Source: Ulota crispa
Lineage: Eukaryota; Streptophyta; Bryopsida; Orthotrichales; Orthotrichaceae
Reading direction: 5' to 3'
Length of the DNA: 64,000 nt
NCBI GenBank assembly: GCA_963920765.1
Contig: OY987243.1
Location: 1,984,001 to 2,048,000 of the forward strand
The notes below the pieces were generated by a model. The model ran no database searches. It was not told the DNA's origin and worked only from the letters and a program-made list of their open reading frames with translations. Position 1 is the first letter of the stretch. Every line of letters starts with the position of its first letter. Position numbers and translations under genes: made by a program. This document shows, one piece after another, positions 1 to 12,833 of the stretch.

Positions 1-550
1 GGATCACAGCAATCTGCCCTCTTTCCAGACTTACAAATTTGCTATCCCGTAAACGAGTGTAATCAAAAGGATTTGCTGTGATTGATTGAACAAAAATTGA
101 AAAAGACTGAGAAGACTAGATACACCTCAATTGGAACTCATAGCATATTCACATGAGCGGAGGGTGGCAATGCACAGGATCAACAGGAAGAAACAGAAAA
201 ACACTCCGTTAAATATTTAATCATTGCTTCTGGTCAAAATTCGCAGTTTTGGTGGGCCTTCTGCTCTACAAGCCAGCGCTGGAATCTAACAAATGTACAC
301 AAAACTGAGAGGGGGGGGTAAGTCACTAGCTATGTATGACATACAAGAGTCTTCTCTCTCAACCGCGCTCAAAAGCTCCATCTAGCATATACCATGATTT
401 CTCAAGCTGGAAATCGAGGCTAACCCTAACGAAGTAATACGTCCTGCAGCTTCATTCTAACCGAAGTGGAAGCCACCGTGCAAAATGTGGAGCTCTGGTA
501 TTTACAACGCCCGAAGTGTAAGCAAGTAAAAAATGGCGGAATTAGCGACA
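1..550. other. 3' flank of HMA gene, no gene seen
   Basis: This stretch lies downstream of the stop codon of the minus-strand HMA gene and probably holds its 3' UTR and terminator region. I see no convincing coding frame. The short plus-strand frames starting at 533 and 588 lie over the HMA exon and read as its antisense shadow. Confidence 0.5.
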
Positions 551-1876
551 CTAACTTCCATCCGGCACAGAGCTGCTGTTCTCGTCGTTGAAGGCCTGGT
601 TCTCGATGTCGTCGCTCTTCTGGTTTCGTTGGGCTTGCTGCTGGTTGACTTCATTGCCGTTGAACACTTTGACAGCACCTGCCACGTGTTGCGGCCAGAA
701 GGAGGACCGCTTCTTAATCCTCTGGAGACGCGCCAGCAACTTGTCCGGGGCGATGGAGCTCGTGACCGTCACCTTCTGCTTCCACTGGTCGCACGTGACT
801 CTTTGCACATCTGCACACGAAGTCGGTAAAAAAAAACATCGAATCATCAGCATTTAGTCCAAGCGTTTCCACAAACATTAACACCTGCATTACCCCAAAA
901 TATATATGGATACGGAACTCGCATTGCGTTCGAACACCCTTATCTTAAGCATCTTATTTACAAGACCATTAGGAGATAAAATTCGTCCAAGCCCATAATT
1001 TTCCCTCAGTGGAACTGGTCGTAATCCAAATTAAGACTCCTAGAACTGTGAATAAGACGGAGAATAGACAGCAGCTGTTCGTTCATGGCATACCGTCCAA
1101 GTCCAGGAGCTGCTCCTTCACCTTGTCTTCGCATTTCTCGCAGCACAAGGGCACCATGAAGTGCAGCGTCTGTGGAACCACACGAACCAATTTCGAGGTT
1201 AGTGTCGGTGAACATACTCATTATCTATATATATGATGGGGAGTTTCAGAGCGCCGACACTGGGACATTCACGTGCACAAACAAAAATTAGTGTGCATTG
1301 TAAGGTAATTCGACAGCTGGGGCCAGCCATGGCTTGCTTACCTGGACGTGCGTGCCATTGCGCGGCTGCAGCACCCCAGCGCGGGCGGAGCTCTGGGCTT
1401 GTTTGTGATTGTGGTTGTGGTTGTGCCCTTCGACGGCAATGGCGTTGGGAGTGGCGCCATGGACGAAGTACTGAGCCTGGTAAGGGTACATGGCGCCCCT
1501 GACTGCAGCGGTCCCGTCCGGCGCTACCATGCTGGCGTAAGGCACGGCGTGGGGTTGCATGTAAGGATTGCGTCTATAGGTGAAGCCGTCGTCCGCGTAG
1601 ATGAGGTAGGGATTGGCAACGCTATTGGTGTTGTGGTTGTTGAGTTGCTGCTCGTTGATACGCCTGCCTGCAGCTGCGCGGTATTGCGGGTGCACGATCC
1701 ATGTAGGCTCACTTGGGCCATAGAACAGCTGCACTCCAACCCAACCATCCCACGCAACAACAATTCAGTACAACTCTCCTTCCCAAAGCCACAACGCTGC
1801 TTTCACAGAGCTACCCCACCAGCCGGAATGCATTTCAATGAGAAGCCGAGGGACATACCTCAGTCATGGTCATCAT
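551..1876 (-). CDS. Heavy-metal-associated (HMA) domain protein, four exons
   Basis: Likely a cytosolic or nuclear metal-binding protein of the plant HPP/HIPP metallochaperone class. The model, in transcription order, is exons 1876-1859, 1728-1342, 1169-1094 and 810-551, with stop TAG at 551-553. All introns are GT-AG (130, 172 and 283 bp), the phases agree, and the product is 246 aa. Residues 7-135 are a low-complexity N-terminal region rich in Asn, Tyr, Pro and His, with an NHNHNHNH run. Residues 137-200 form the HMA fold: VPLCCEKC (Cys144, Cys145 and Cys148, the metal-site cysteines), then QRVTCDQWKQKVTVT, and a closing KKRSSFWP. The intron inside the HMA domain at LLDLD|D is at a position I associate with plant HMA genes. 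The C terminus (PDGS) lacks the CaaX prenylation box, so HPP rather than HIPP. The first ATG pair (ATGATG) at 1876 was chosen. The frame is open upstream to an ATG at 2122, but that lies at or before the expected transcription start. The very short first coding exon is the least certain part. Confidence 0.87.
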
Positions 1877-2105
1877 CTTCGCTCCAAAAAGCAGCTGCCT
1901 CGGATTGAATCGCTCAAAAGTCCAAAACCAGTGCGGCTTGAACACCAATGGCAACCTATAGACAGGCTCACTCCGCGCTCCGTAACGTAGCGAGACGAAG
2001 GGCAATGTCCACTGAGCTGGATGTGAGAGAAAAATGAGCAGGAGGCGAAATGGAGAGAGTGAGAGAGCAGGTGGGGAATTGAAAAAGAGAAGAGGTAGTG
2101 CGGGA
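1877..2105 (-). promoter_or_regulatory. Predicted 5' leader of the HMA gene
   Basis: The sequence between the likely transcription start (about 25-30 bp downstream of the TATA box) and the chosen ATG is strongly pyrimidine-rich on the transcribed sense strand, with CTCTCTC-type tracts, as is common in plant 5' leaders. The frame through it stays open into the coding exon, so an N-terminal extension cannot be excluded from sequence alone. Confidence 0.45.
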
Positions 2106-2128
2106 ATTGCGGAGGGAAGCATGAGGGA

Positions 2129-2135
2129 TTATATA
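2129..2135 (-). promoter_or_regulatory. TATA box of the HMA gene
   Basis: The minus strand reads CTCTATATAATCCC here, a good plant TATA box (TATATAA). It sits about 255 bp upstream of the chosen start codon and just upstream of the pyrimidine-rich leader, placing the start of transcription near 2100. Confidence 0.6.
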
Positions 2136-2480
2136 GAGCCGCCGGGGGGATGGGGGAGGACGGACCGTTGTGGGGACAGGCAGAGGGCGCAACGGCAGGG
2201 AGGGTGGTGAAGTGGGAACTGGGGAGGACTGGAGCAGTGGCCTTGGAGTTGAGGATTCCCAACGGAACTCGGCCGGACGCATGCTCTGCCGCAACAGCCC
2301 CTTTTGCAACGGAACTCCTGTGAAAGCGATCTCTGCTCCTCCCCCTTTGGCATCTGCCCGCCGCTGCCGTCACCTGGTCTGTCTGCCCCTCTGCCTTACA
2401 ACCGTTCCTGTCAGCTGATTTGCACACATAGGAATGGAAAAATATATAAAGAAATATATATACATACAAATTATCTACTG

Positions 2481-2533
2481 TATGTATGTATGTATGTATG
2501 TATGTATGTGTATATATATATATATATATATAT
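2481..2533. repeat. (TATG)n followed by (TA)n microsatellite
   Basis: About seven copies of TATG run directly into about twelve TA dinucleotides. This compound microsatellite marks the transition from the gene-associated sequence to the AT-rich intergenic region. Confidence 0.95.
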
Positions 2534-4888
2534 CCTAATTTTATAACATTATATAAATAATATAGAAAAAAATAGCTTGAGTTTTGAGTATTTGGTTCAA
2601 GGACGACAAGAAAAAAAAGTGAATTTTTGGCCTTTTTGTAGAGTATATGTTATGATACATTTAATATGATTTGTAGGCATGTTTTTGAGTTTTCTTCCAA
2701 AAGACTCTAGAATGTGGGTTTTGTTGGTTTGTAGCCATGTTGAGTCGCATGTGAATGGTTGAAGCCCTTCATCACAACAGTTTTGGGATATGTTGGAAAT
2801 TGTTTCAATTTTTCTACCCCATGATAGAATTGAGGGGCATAATGAAATTGGGTTCCTTGGATTCACATCCGAGCCTCTTTAGTTGAGGAGTTTCAATTTG
2901 CACGGGGTTAATGATTTTGTCATTTTGATGGTTATGAGCAATGTATGCTAAATTGTAAGTGCTAATATAATATAAATGTGTACTTCAATGAAATGTTCAA
3001 AGTATTCGTCCTTTTTTTTATGAAATTTTAGGAATTCATGAATTTTTATATTTTTGTATGTTTGTTATTGGAAACAAATGAGATAACAAATATCAAAGAA
3101 ATAAATTAGAAATTGGTTGTTTATATTATAGAAAAGCCACAATTATCTACCAATTATTTTATGTGCCATCCTTAGAATCTTCTAAACAATACTCTCAACA
3201 ATGTTGTCACATTTTAGTTTTGTTTGTCAAGAACGTCGGCATGAAGTTTAGAATGTAAAATGTTCAATAAAAACCATTGCAAGTTTTCCTAAATATCATA
3301 AAAACTCAAAGCCTATTTGCCTACTTGGATCTTGCAACACCTTTTTTTGCATGACTAAAATGAAAAAATCAAGGGAAATAACACATTTGTATAAAATGAA
3401 ATAACACATTTGTATAAAAATGAAAGTAGGAAAAATCCAAAACAGTTTGGCTTCTCAAATTTAACAATTGAGGTCTCAAAACTTCAATAAGTGATCCAGA
3501 GCCCTATTCACCTTGTACTCTATTCTTCAATAAACACACCGTTATACAACATCCTTGTGATGTGATACAACAGAGTGTCATAATACAAGTACAGCAGGGT
3601 TTTAAACTAAGTATTTCAGGTTTGCCGGGATGCCAGGGTTTGGTAAGAGAACGGATGGTACTGAATCAAAAACCTTGAAACTGCCAAGGAGCTCAGTATT
3701 GTTAGAATTAAATGTTCCTTTTGTATTTTTTGGTATTTTAGCACGCTATTTGTATTTTTTTGTGTTTTTTGTATTGATTTTTGAATTTTTTGAAGGACCC
3801 TTGGGGGATGGAGATGACAAGATGTTACGGTGATGTGAGGTAAGGAGGGTCAGTCCATGGGCATTCCTTCCGCACATGTGGAAAGATGGGCTACCTGGCT
3901 AATCACTTGAATGATATTTGGCCCTTGTACTATTGCTAATAGTCATTTGTGCCTTGATTGGGGTGGGGATTAAAGTACTCCACTTTCGTGTTGATGTGCC
4001 ACATCAAAACTATGAGCCCTCCAAGTGCCCCTTAATTTGCTATTCTCTTAAAATATATTAAGTTTAGACAAGATACATAAGAACTCGCACGGTTTTTTTT
4101 TTTCATTTTTTAAGAAGTGTCAAAATGGCAATTTAAAATGTTATAGTGGTGCTTCATATTTCAACATTCATCCATATATTGGATAGAAAATATCACATTA
4201 GCACATATTACATGTTTATAATTTGGTTTTCATTCACAATTTGGTAATTTCATCCAAGTTTTTTTTAAAGTTTGAAGCTTTTTGGGCAATTTCATCCAAG
4301 TAATCCATTTTTTTCCTATAGGCTTGGTGCCCGTCAAAAAAAACTGATGCAATTTTTCCCCAAATAACCAAAAAAAGAAACCTTGATTAGAAGTGTGTAT
4401 GATGTATGGCTACCTTATATGACTTTCTTATTGTACAAGCACTAAGGGTTACAAAAGTATGGATTTAATAAGGTATTCAAACATGAGTAGACATAATCAA
4501 GCACTGTGCCACAGTTTTTTATGATTTTTTGGTGTTGTACACCATCATGATTGAATGATTGCCTTGTTTTCATTAGAACTCAAGGCTTTTAGCCATCATT
4601 GCATTCAAAGTTTTGGCTTGGGAAAAATAGGTTGTAAGGTATTTTTCTTATCTCAAAGTATAAGTTTAAACTTTTGTTGGGGCCCTTTGAAAGGGATTTG
4701 GAGGGGGCATTTAAAGGGTTCATAATTTTGCGAATGCTTTTGCTCTTTTAAATCAACTAACTGCCTAAATTGGAAACTAAAAGTGAGCCATCTATGCCCT
4801 GTGTAGATTTTAAGCTTTGATAGAAGATGCATTGTGTGCATGGGTGATGATGTTGTGAGGGTGGTGGGTTGGTGGCCATGGCATTGTT
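2534..4888. other. AT-rich intergenic DNA, no gene seen
   Basis: There are many T and A runs and no frame with coding character. The small frames at 2597-2866 (-) and 3630-3833 (+) have no recognisable motif and no splice context. Confidence 0.6.
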
Positions 4889-5940
4889 CCCTTAGCCCAA
4901 GCCACCTTAAAAGTGGTAATCTGTAAATATTTACCACTTTTACCACTTTTGAGGTTGGCGGTTTACCACTTTTAAGTCTTTGGATCAATATAGGGAATGC
5001 TAAATCATGACGAGGGATACATGAGCCGTGAGCCGTGCCTAGATTTATAATCAAAATATTAAATTTTACCTGTATTCGTGCACATAGGTCCTTATAATTG
5101 TGCATTATAAACATCTTTCTCTTGAAAAACTTGCTATTTTAAAAGTTTTCTATTGATTTTGAGCTCATAATTGGTGTCCATTTACAAAATCTTGGCTCAC
5201 CGCTCATGGGCTCATGGTTTTAATGCTCACAAAATAGCATTGTCCGGATGGATACACCACTCATGTATGAGGTTCACCACTTCTTTGCGGATGTTCCCCG
5301 TTCCACCATTCCCCACTTCTTTGCAAACCATTTTTAGTCCAAGATGACATTTGCCAAACTGCCTTGTGTTGAAATTTGCCTAGCCATCACTTCAAGTATA
5401 CAATGTTTGAATTGACATGTCCAAATTGACTAATTGTGTTTGAAGTGACAAAGATGTTCAAAGTGACAAAAAGATGTCTAAATTGACAAGGTTCCTTTGT
5501 AGTGTCAAATTGAGATGGACCACAAAGTCATGCACACATCATACTTGAAGGGGGGCGGTTTTGCTACTGTGTTTGACAATTACAAACACAAGACATTTGA
5601 GGCTGGTTGAAAGCTTGTCAATTAGCAATCTAAACCTTGCTTGATTAGAAGGGAGGTATTGCCACATTATTCTCAAATGGTGCATTTGTGGAGTTTGACT
5701 TTTCCATTCTTAGATAGGAGAAAGACAAATATAGCAAGTCTATCACCAATTTTTTTTGAAAAGTGATCTGCAGTTCTAAAATATTTGCACATTTAATATA
5801 AGCTTGTGGGCACCAATACAAATGACAAAATGATTAAAAGTGGTTGTAAATCCTTTTAACTCTTACCAATTACCACTTTTAAGCTAATTGTGGATAAAAG
5901 TGGATTTACCACTTTTAAGGTGGGTTGCCTTAGCCCTTAA
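4889..5940. mobile_element. Possible TIR element with AAAAGTGGTAA ends
   Basis: The left end reads CCCAAGCCACCTTAAAAG followed by TGGTAA. The right end, reverse complemented, reads AAGGCAACCCACCTTAAAAG followed by TGGTAAATCC, so the two ends form inverted repeats of roughly 25 bp. Several further copies of TTACCACTTTTA lie close inside both ends. There is no coding capacity, and I did not find a clear target-site duplication. The 4653-5114 (-) frame falls within the left end and is not a gene. Confidence 0.45.
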
Positions 5941-8900
5941 CTAAATGTAAATAGGTCCTTTGCACATTCAAATTTTGTTTTTTTATCCACTCAAATATTT
6001 AGAACCATGTTTTGTTGTTTTCAAACATCTTTGTATTGTAGCAGCCCTATTAATTTCATTTTTTGTTTTTCTCTTTACTTGCCAAATACATGAGTTGTAG
6101 GTTGAATTTTTTCAGCCCACCTTGAATTTTAGTAGTGGGCAAGTTGCAATACTTTCTCATTTAAGTTTAGTATTTTGTTTACAAGATTTTTCTTGCCTAA
6201 GAACTTTTAGCTACATGCATGGCAGCTTATTAGGTTATAAATGGCAACTTTTAAGTTTAGTTCATATATTCTTTAGTTGTGTGAATCGGTGATGTCTAAC
6301 ATCAATCTTCAATAGTTGTTTTATTTTGTTAGTTATAATGCTAAAATTGGACATTTGCAAAGTGTACACTAACAGTTTTGTCAAGAAGCCACTAAAAGAC
6401 TATTTAGTACATTTGTACAAGCACCAAACCCTGCCATGACACAATAACTACAAGTAGTTGTTTGAGGGAAGGCAAGTGAATAGAAAGCGTATTTACACTT
6501 TGCATTATGGCTAGGTGGGGGAAATCAAATGTGATTGATGGTGCTCAAGTTGTCTTAATCTGAGGTCCCATTAGCGGCATAGCAACACGTCAAATTGCAC
6601 CTCTCCTCAAAAGCAATTTTGCATCTTGAGACTTTGGCTAATTTTAAAGATTTCCTCTTTGTTTTTACAATACAATTTTAACGCAACTAGATTTGAGATA
6701 CAAATTTTGCAAAATTTAACTAGATTTATTACTGCTATATTGTAGTTCTCAAAAAAATTATTTGAAAATATATATTGTGGTTCAAAAAGTACAAGTATTG
6801 TATTTACCTAAAAATTTGACTTTTTTAACACAAAAATAAACCTTCAAAAATGACTTCAATTAGTAAGTAGTACAAATCACAAATAATCACCACAACTAGA
6901 GTTTAGTAATTCAAAATGAAGAGAAAGAAGAGTTCTTGTGAAATTTTTTTGATTTCTAATATGTAATCATTTTCGAAGGAAAATTTTAATTACTTGGTTT
7001 GTTTTTTTATTGATGAAAATTTGATAAATACAAGAGTACAGTAGGGACATGATCTATGGCATCATTAAAAGCTTTTGTTGATGTGTCATTAGTGGATTCT
7101 TTTTTTGGTAGCACTTAATAACACACCTCTTCACATTAACACATTATCTGTGAAAATGACACAGGGCATGTGGAGATGTCATAGGTAATTTTGTTGCAAA
7201 TCCAAAAGTGTACCATCAAAATTACGCACTACAATACATCCACCATTGCTTATGGAGGTTGATATACATTTGTCAAAGTCTACTATAATTTGATTATAAG
7301 AAACTACGCAAGCATGCCATGAACAAGCTCATGTAACTACCTTAGTGGAAGTAATTTCATGACATGGTGAATCAATATTATTCATGAAAAAGGTTATTGT
7401 TCATAACAATATTCACACCCACAATTATTGAAGTTTACATTGCAAATGAGAAACCTAATCCAATGGTGTAGCTTGGAGTTTTGGTCAACATCAAAATAAA
7501 AATTCACATGCCAATATGATAAATTTACAAACACAATGTTCATTTGTGAATTGTATAAATCCCTAAAACTCTTCTTTGTATCTATTTTATGATTCAAAGA
7601 GCACAAACTCTTGTTTAACCTTAATAACTAGATTATATTTTTGACAGACAACTGTTATTTAATGACTTTAAAAAACAAGCATGAGAAGAAAGAGCTTCAA
7701 AGAAACTGACCACAAGTAGAACTTAACATTCTGAAACTAAAAAGAAAATTTCGTCTTGCTAAAATAATTGGTTTTTGATGCATTACTCAAATTTAGATGG
7801 GATTTTTGAAAAAAGCTGATTTCAAGTGTATTGATGAAATCTAGTAAGTGCGATAGTGGACCCGACCATACTGATATGATTTGTTGATGAAAGTTAATAT
7901 ATCATGTTTAAGATTTATCATTTGACTGTTCTTCTTGATTAATTTTAATAATATATTTTCACATTTTGGATGGATTTTTACACATGAGGTACGTGAATTG
8001 TGCTATGTTTTCAAATCATTTCCGTTAATTCTATATTTCTGAGATGCAATTTGAATTCTCATAGCTTGTGGACAACATTTGAATAGATTTTGTTGTTTTC
8101 TTGGAAAACCTGACAAGTGAAATGAATGTAATAAATAAAAGACTGTAACCTAAAAGTGACGTGTAGTCCATTTTTTGGACAATGTTTAAGAATCATAATG
8201 ATGTCTTCTATTTGTTTATAAAAAATAAGTCTTGATTCTTGTGCTAGCTAAGTAACACTTGAATTGTGAAAATACTATTAGACTTAATTTCTACTCATAT
8301 TTTACAAATAGAGGGTTGGAAGTATGTGAGGTCCAAACACGTGTCTTTTGAAATTCAAAGAGTGTCCTTTAAAAATGGGCTTTTCTATGGATTTGTTTTT
8401 TTAATTATCCACATCACAAATTACAATTACAAATTCACTAGAAATAATCATATCCTATAATTAGCAGTGTTAAAGATGTAAATCATTTGAGAAGGAAGTC
8501 AAAATTTTGGAATACAATGTTTATTGACAAATTTGGGTGGTTTCAACAAGGGATCAAACCTTACTAAGGTAAATCTAAGTTCAAACTACAAACTCTCCTT
8601 TAAAACCCATACCAATTTATTTTTCTTTATTATCATATGTATTGTATCTTGAAAACAAGTCAACATATGAATCATTGCATGTAGGGATTAAAGTGGGAGG
8701 ATGTTATTGTGTTACTCTAGGGACTAAAAATAGGATAAAGAGAATAATTTTTAATAGGACCCATATAAAATTGTAGGTAACTAGATAAGTAGGCTAGATT
8801 TGTTGAAACTAAATGTTATTATTGACATGTTTAGACTTCTAATATTATTTCAAAATAGTGCGAGGTTCTTGAACACAATACATGATGGCAAACAACTTCA

Positions 8901-9776
8901 GTTTTGTTCAAAGATTGGTGATCATTGACATTTTAGTCAAATCATAGAGTTATCTCATTTGCTAATAAGTTTAACCATACGTGTGAACAAACAAATCGTT
9001 GATGATAAGAATTACCATAGGAAAATTATTTAAATTTTAATAGTACTTCTACCAAATAGTTTTAAAAACACCACCCAAATTAATAAAAGAGACCAATTCA
9101 AGTTGGAATTGTCAATCACTTTGAGTACAAGTAGTTTGATGCACATTTAGGGACTTTGAAGGGAATTGCATAACACAATCAACTAATTGAGACTACATCC
9201 AATGCTTGCATAGAACATAATAAGTGTGAAATAATATAGAAGCAATATAACCAATCAAATCAAGAATTGATCTTGAATTTATTCATTTTCAGGTACAATA
9301 AGAAGACTCTTCTTATTCTATATTGACCAACGGACACGTTTCTACATGTTCATAATATTTTGTGAGTATACCCTTCTTTTAGGCTTGTATACAAAATGAT
9401 ATGTAAAAGTTGTGAGTTTGCAATAGTATCACTTGAAACCCATGTTGTTTAATTCCCATTCAAACATACTCAATACAAAAACTATCTAATGTTAATTGAT
9501 TGTGAAAACTTTCTTGGCATGCCAAGAACAAAAGAAAGTGCAAGAACATAGGAGGAAAAGAACCAACAAACCCAATTATAGGAATCAATTTTATTTTTCT
9601 TCACTTATCTTGTGTCCAAATAGTCTTCATTTTCCTATCTTTTTCCCAAAGGACGCATCTAGACCGGTTATGCAATGTTTTGTGAGCAAACAATCAACCA
9701 ACAAGCAAGGAGATCTAAATAACAATAAAATGTCCAAAAAATTGGTTAAAATGTGAATCAACCAAATAAAAGTTGG
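5941..9776. other. AT-rich intergenic DNA, no gene seen
   Basis: This is about 3.8 kb of AT-rich sequence with homopolymer runs and no supported gene. The frames at 7394-7606, 8266-8460 and 9496-9756 are short, isolated and motif-free. Confidence 0.6.
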
Positions 9777-9905
9777 CTATATTTTTGGGAAGAATTCTAA
9801 TTATGGTATAAGCATATAGTCAAATGTTTTTTGCATACACTAAAAAACCGGTTGAAAATGAGAAATGTAGGATTTTTATTAATGAAGCTCAAAATCTCCC
9901 AAAAC
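9777..9905. repeat. Copy of a small dispersed repeat, related to 35404-35790
   Basis: It begins TTTTTGGGAAGAATTCTAAT and ends near CTCAAAATCTCCCAAAACA. The sequence around 35404-35441 plus 35687-35790 follows the same order of motifs: GGGAA, TCTAATTAT.GTATAA, GCATACACT/GCATGCATT, AAAACC, CTCAAAATCT.CCCAAACA. The GGGA/TCCC ends suggest a short TIR element. Confidence 0.45.
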
Positions 9906-10114
9906 ATTGCCATTAACTCTTAAACACCCCATGGATATAATAGGTTAACAAGAATATTTAATTTAGGATCTCAAGTAGCTCACTAGAATTGCATCAATCA
10001 ATAGTCCAACTTATTTGTTAATCCCAAATATAATAAAAGTGTGAATCCATTCCAAATACAAGAAAAAAAACCTTGTAATATATTGGCCGCAAAGGGTCTT
10101 TTAGACGTTAAGGG

Positions 10115-11092
10115 TTAACCCCTCATTGCCTAAGGGGACGGTTTCTATCCTCTAGCAATCTATCACTACAACTTGAAGTGCTGCAACTTTTGCATTTATT
10201 ATCCAAACTTAGTAAAATTTGTTGGCAAAGTTGCGTATACTATTCCAATTTTTACAATAGACTTTTCAAATCAATCTAAGAGATATTGAGTTTGTGAAAG
10301 CCATTCAAAGTTCACAAGGTCAATTTGAGTTCACCATGGTGCATTATGATAGTTGCAACTTTGAGGGCTTGTATCTTTTTCATCAAATGTTTGTTTTCAA
10401 TAAAGTTTGTTTGATTTTGTATGTTCCCCTTAAAGTCTAGTATTTGTGGTAAGATTCTCATGTCAATCCAAGTTTTCTTGAATATTTAGGAGCAACTCAA
10501 AGTTCAAAATCCACACATTTTTTCATTACATTGAACTTTGGTGGCTTATAACTTCTTCATATAAACTTTTTTAGTATATGTTATTGGAAAAGTTGCGCAT
10601 ACTAGTCTAGTTGTTGTGGTTAAAATTTCATATCAATCCAATAAGTTGTGAGTGAATTGGAAGCATTTTAATATAGGGAGGTTTAGCCATAGATGTGAAT
10701 TTTTGCTAGTTTTTTCACTATTTTTTGACATTTCAAAACAATTTTGCAAACCAAACAAGTAAGTTGATTGATACTTTCTCTCACTAATGTGTTTGTATAT
10801 TAGTTTGAATCACTTTACATTTTGATTTTTTTTCATTTAAGTAGGTTTGGAAATGAAATTTCACCTCCAAATGTATTTTTAGGAAAATTTTAGCATCTTT
10901 TATTAGCACAAACATTATAATCTTCCAATCTATATGGTCAAATGACCCCAAATTTGATCCACATTATTTACAACATGCACACTACAAGATTGTACAGTTG
11001 AGATTTTCATGCTCCACTGGCATTGATACTTACAACACTTGTAAAGCAAGGATGCCCTAAACCCTCTTTGAATTTGGGCAATGAGGGGTTAA
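10115..11092. mobile_element. TTAA-flanked non-autonomous element E1
   Basis: TTAA at 10115-10118 is followed by CCCCTCATTGCCTAAGG. The other end reads TTGGGCAATGAGGGG followed by TTAA at 11089-11092. The terminal inverted repeats are about 12-15 bp and near perfect. The interior carries a degenerate phrase of roughly 170-200 bp repeated in tandem (caaagttgcg.atact, then atcaatcca, then caaagttca). No protein is encoded. It belongs to the same class as E2-E12 (TTAA plus CCCCTNANTGCC ends) but has its own terminal variant. Confidence 0.75.
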
Positions 11093-11898
11093 CCCTTGAG
11101 CTCCCGAGAGACATTATAATGTCTCTCAAAAAAACTAGGTCAACTCAATTTTGACCAATATAATCTCATTACACATTTGGTGAAACCATTTTTAATTGAG
11201 TCCAACGTGATGAAAACACTTTCCACTAACAATTCATATGGTCCCAATCTTGTGAATTGTATTTTTCAATCCACAAGGGTACTTTGATTGCACACAAGTC
11301 AAGCTTTTTTTGTTTCAACTCTGGGCGATCAGGGTTAACCATTGAAGTGTCCAGGTAATTGAATTGGCATTGCAAAATTAGTACTGGCACGATTTGCTGG
11401 GAGAGTCAACCTCCATCAATGCCTGTGCTTCACATGAAAATTGGCACTGATCAACATCAGCACTGACTTTTTCTTCAAACGATTTTGAGATTTAGCAAGT
11501 TTAAGGTATTTAACAAAAGTCAAGCTGCAGATCCCTCTATGGATTGCAGCACTCATGGCAATATCGAAATAACCTTGAAACTGATTCTTACTAGACCTTG
11601 AGTCCTTGACCTTGTGCAAAATAGAGCCTATAAGCCCAATATTGAATTTAATTGTAGCAAATGATAATTATATAATTATTGATTCATTGAGGAAGCCAAA
11701 TAATAATGTAAGACAACAAAGTTTCCAACAACTTTGTTGGAGAATAAATATTATCCTTAAGGTTTTTTTTGCAGTTTTTGAGTGAAAAAAATGACATATC
11801 AGACGTGTATAACATCACAAACAATGTCAAGAGTCCAGAACACTAGATTTGGAATTTCAACAAGATGACCTACAACCACGCTACGACCTAGTTTCGCT
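11093..11898. other. Intergenic spacer between E1 and E2
   Basis: There is no supported gene. A small minus-strand frame at 11416-11619 has no motif. A further GGGTTAACC occurs near 11332, possibly a solo remnant of a TTAA element end. Confidence 0.45.
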
Positions 11899-12833
11899 TT
11901 AACTACTAAAGCATTAAGCTCAATTTTTCACCAAAACTGCTCCAAAATGGCCATCCCTAGTACAAGTACCAAAGTTTAGAAAAATATTTTTTTGACAAAT
12001 GTAGTCGTAAGATCTTGTACTACACTAGTATCAAAAAACGTGTAAAGAAAAGTTTAGGAGTTTTCACCATGTAGATTGCTAGATATTTGAGTTTGAATTG
12101 ACAAAAAACCATTTTTTGCCCTTGCAAAAATCCGGGCAGTTGCGCTTCACAAGGTCATATTTGTATGAAAAAAACTCCAAAATGGTTGTAGCAAGTTGGG
12201 TACACACTGGAATATTTTCAAATCAATTGGAATTGTAAAACACATGGAAAAACAATAGTAAGTAAAAAGTAGTAGAGAATGAGTCAAACCACTAAATTGT
12301 TAAGAACTTAATTATGGAAATGAAAATTTCCAATCCCAATGGTTATAATGTTGTGATAAACCATCTACATCCTCTAGTTTTTTTTTTTTTTTTTTTTTTT
12401 TTTTTGGTTTTAAAAATATTGAAATATGAGTAAATTAATGGACTTCAAAGTTTATTTTAGAGTAAAGAATCCATAACCTCCCGCAAACAAAATCTTCTTA
12501 TAAGTTTCATCTCATTGATCAAAATGGAATGATTCAAAGCTTCCCAAGTGTATATAAATCTAAAGAACCAGTTTCAAAAAATAAAATTCAAAATATGTAA
12601 TTTCTATAAAAAAAAAATTGGCTATTAGTTAAGCAAAGAAAACTACATATCATGCAATAACTTTTGAACCATGAAGCTAAAAATTATGAAATTTGTTGGG
12701 CCTTAAAGCTACTCCTTGAACACATCATATGTGAAAATTTCAAGAAAAAAAAAATGAAAATCCTAGTGGTAGTGAGCTACCCAAAATTGTTAGGTTGCCA
12801 AAAAAAAAAAAAATTCAGTGACTTAGGGGTTAA
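11899..12833 (-). mobile_element. TTAA-flanked element E2, inverted copy of E3
   Basis: TTAA at 11899-11902 is followed by CTACTAAAGCATTAAGCTCA. The far end is CTTAGGGG followed by TTAA at 12830-12833. Read on the minus strand it follows E3 (59756-60716) along its whole length. Shared landmarks are GGCAACATAGCAATT/GGCAACCTAACAATT, GAAGCTTTGAATCATTC, TTAAGTTCTTAACAATTTAG, ACAAGGTCATATTTGTATG (opposite strand), ACTAGTGTAGTACAAGATCT and GGAGCAGTTTTGGTGAAAA. A poly-T run of 28 bp lies at 12378-12405. It is non-coding. Confidence 0.78.

Noticed and set aside
1348-1908. 186-codon plus-strand frame overlapping the HMA gene
   Set aside because: It is the antisense shadow of the HMA coding exon; the minus-strand reading has splice sites, phase agreement and a recognisable domain.
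1873-2469. 198-codon minus-strand frame over the HMA promoter
   Set aside because: It crosses the TATA box and the microsatellite flank, is rich in Pro/Ser from pyrimidine tracts, and has no domain.
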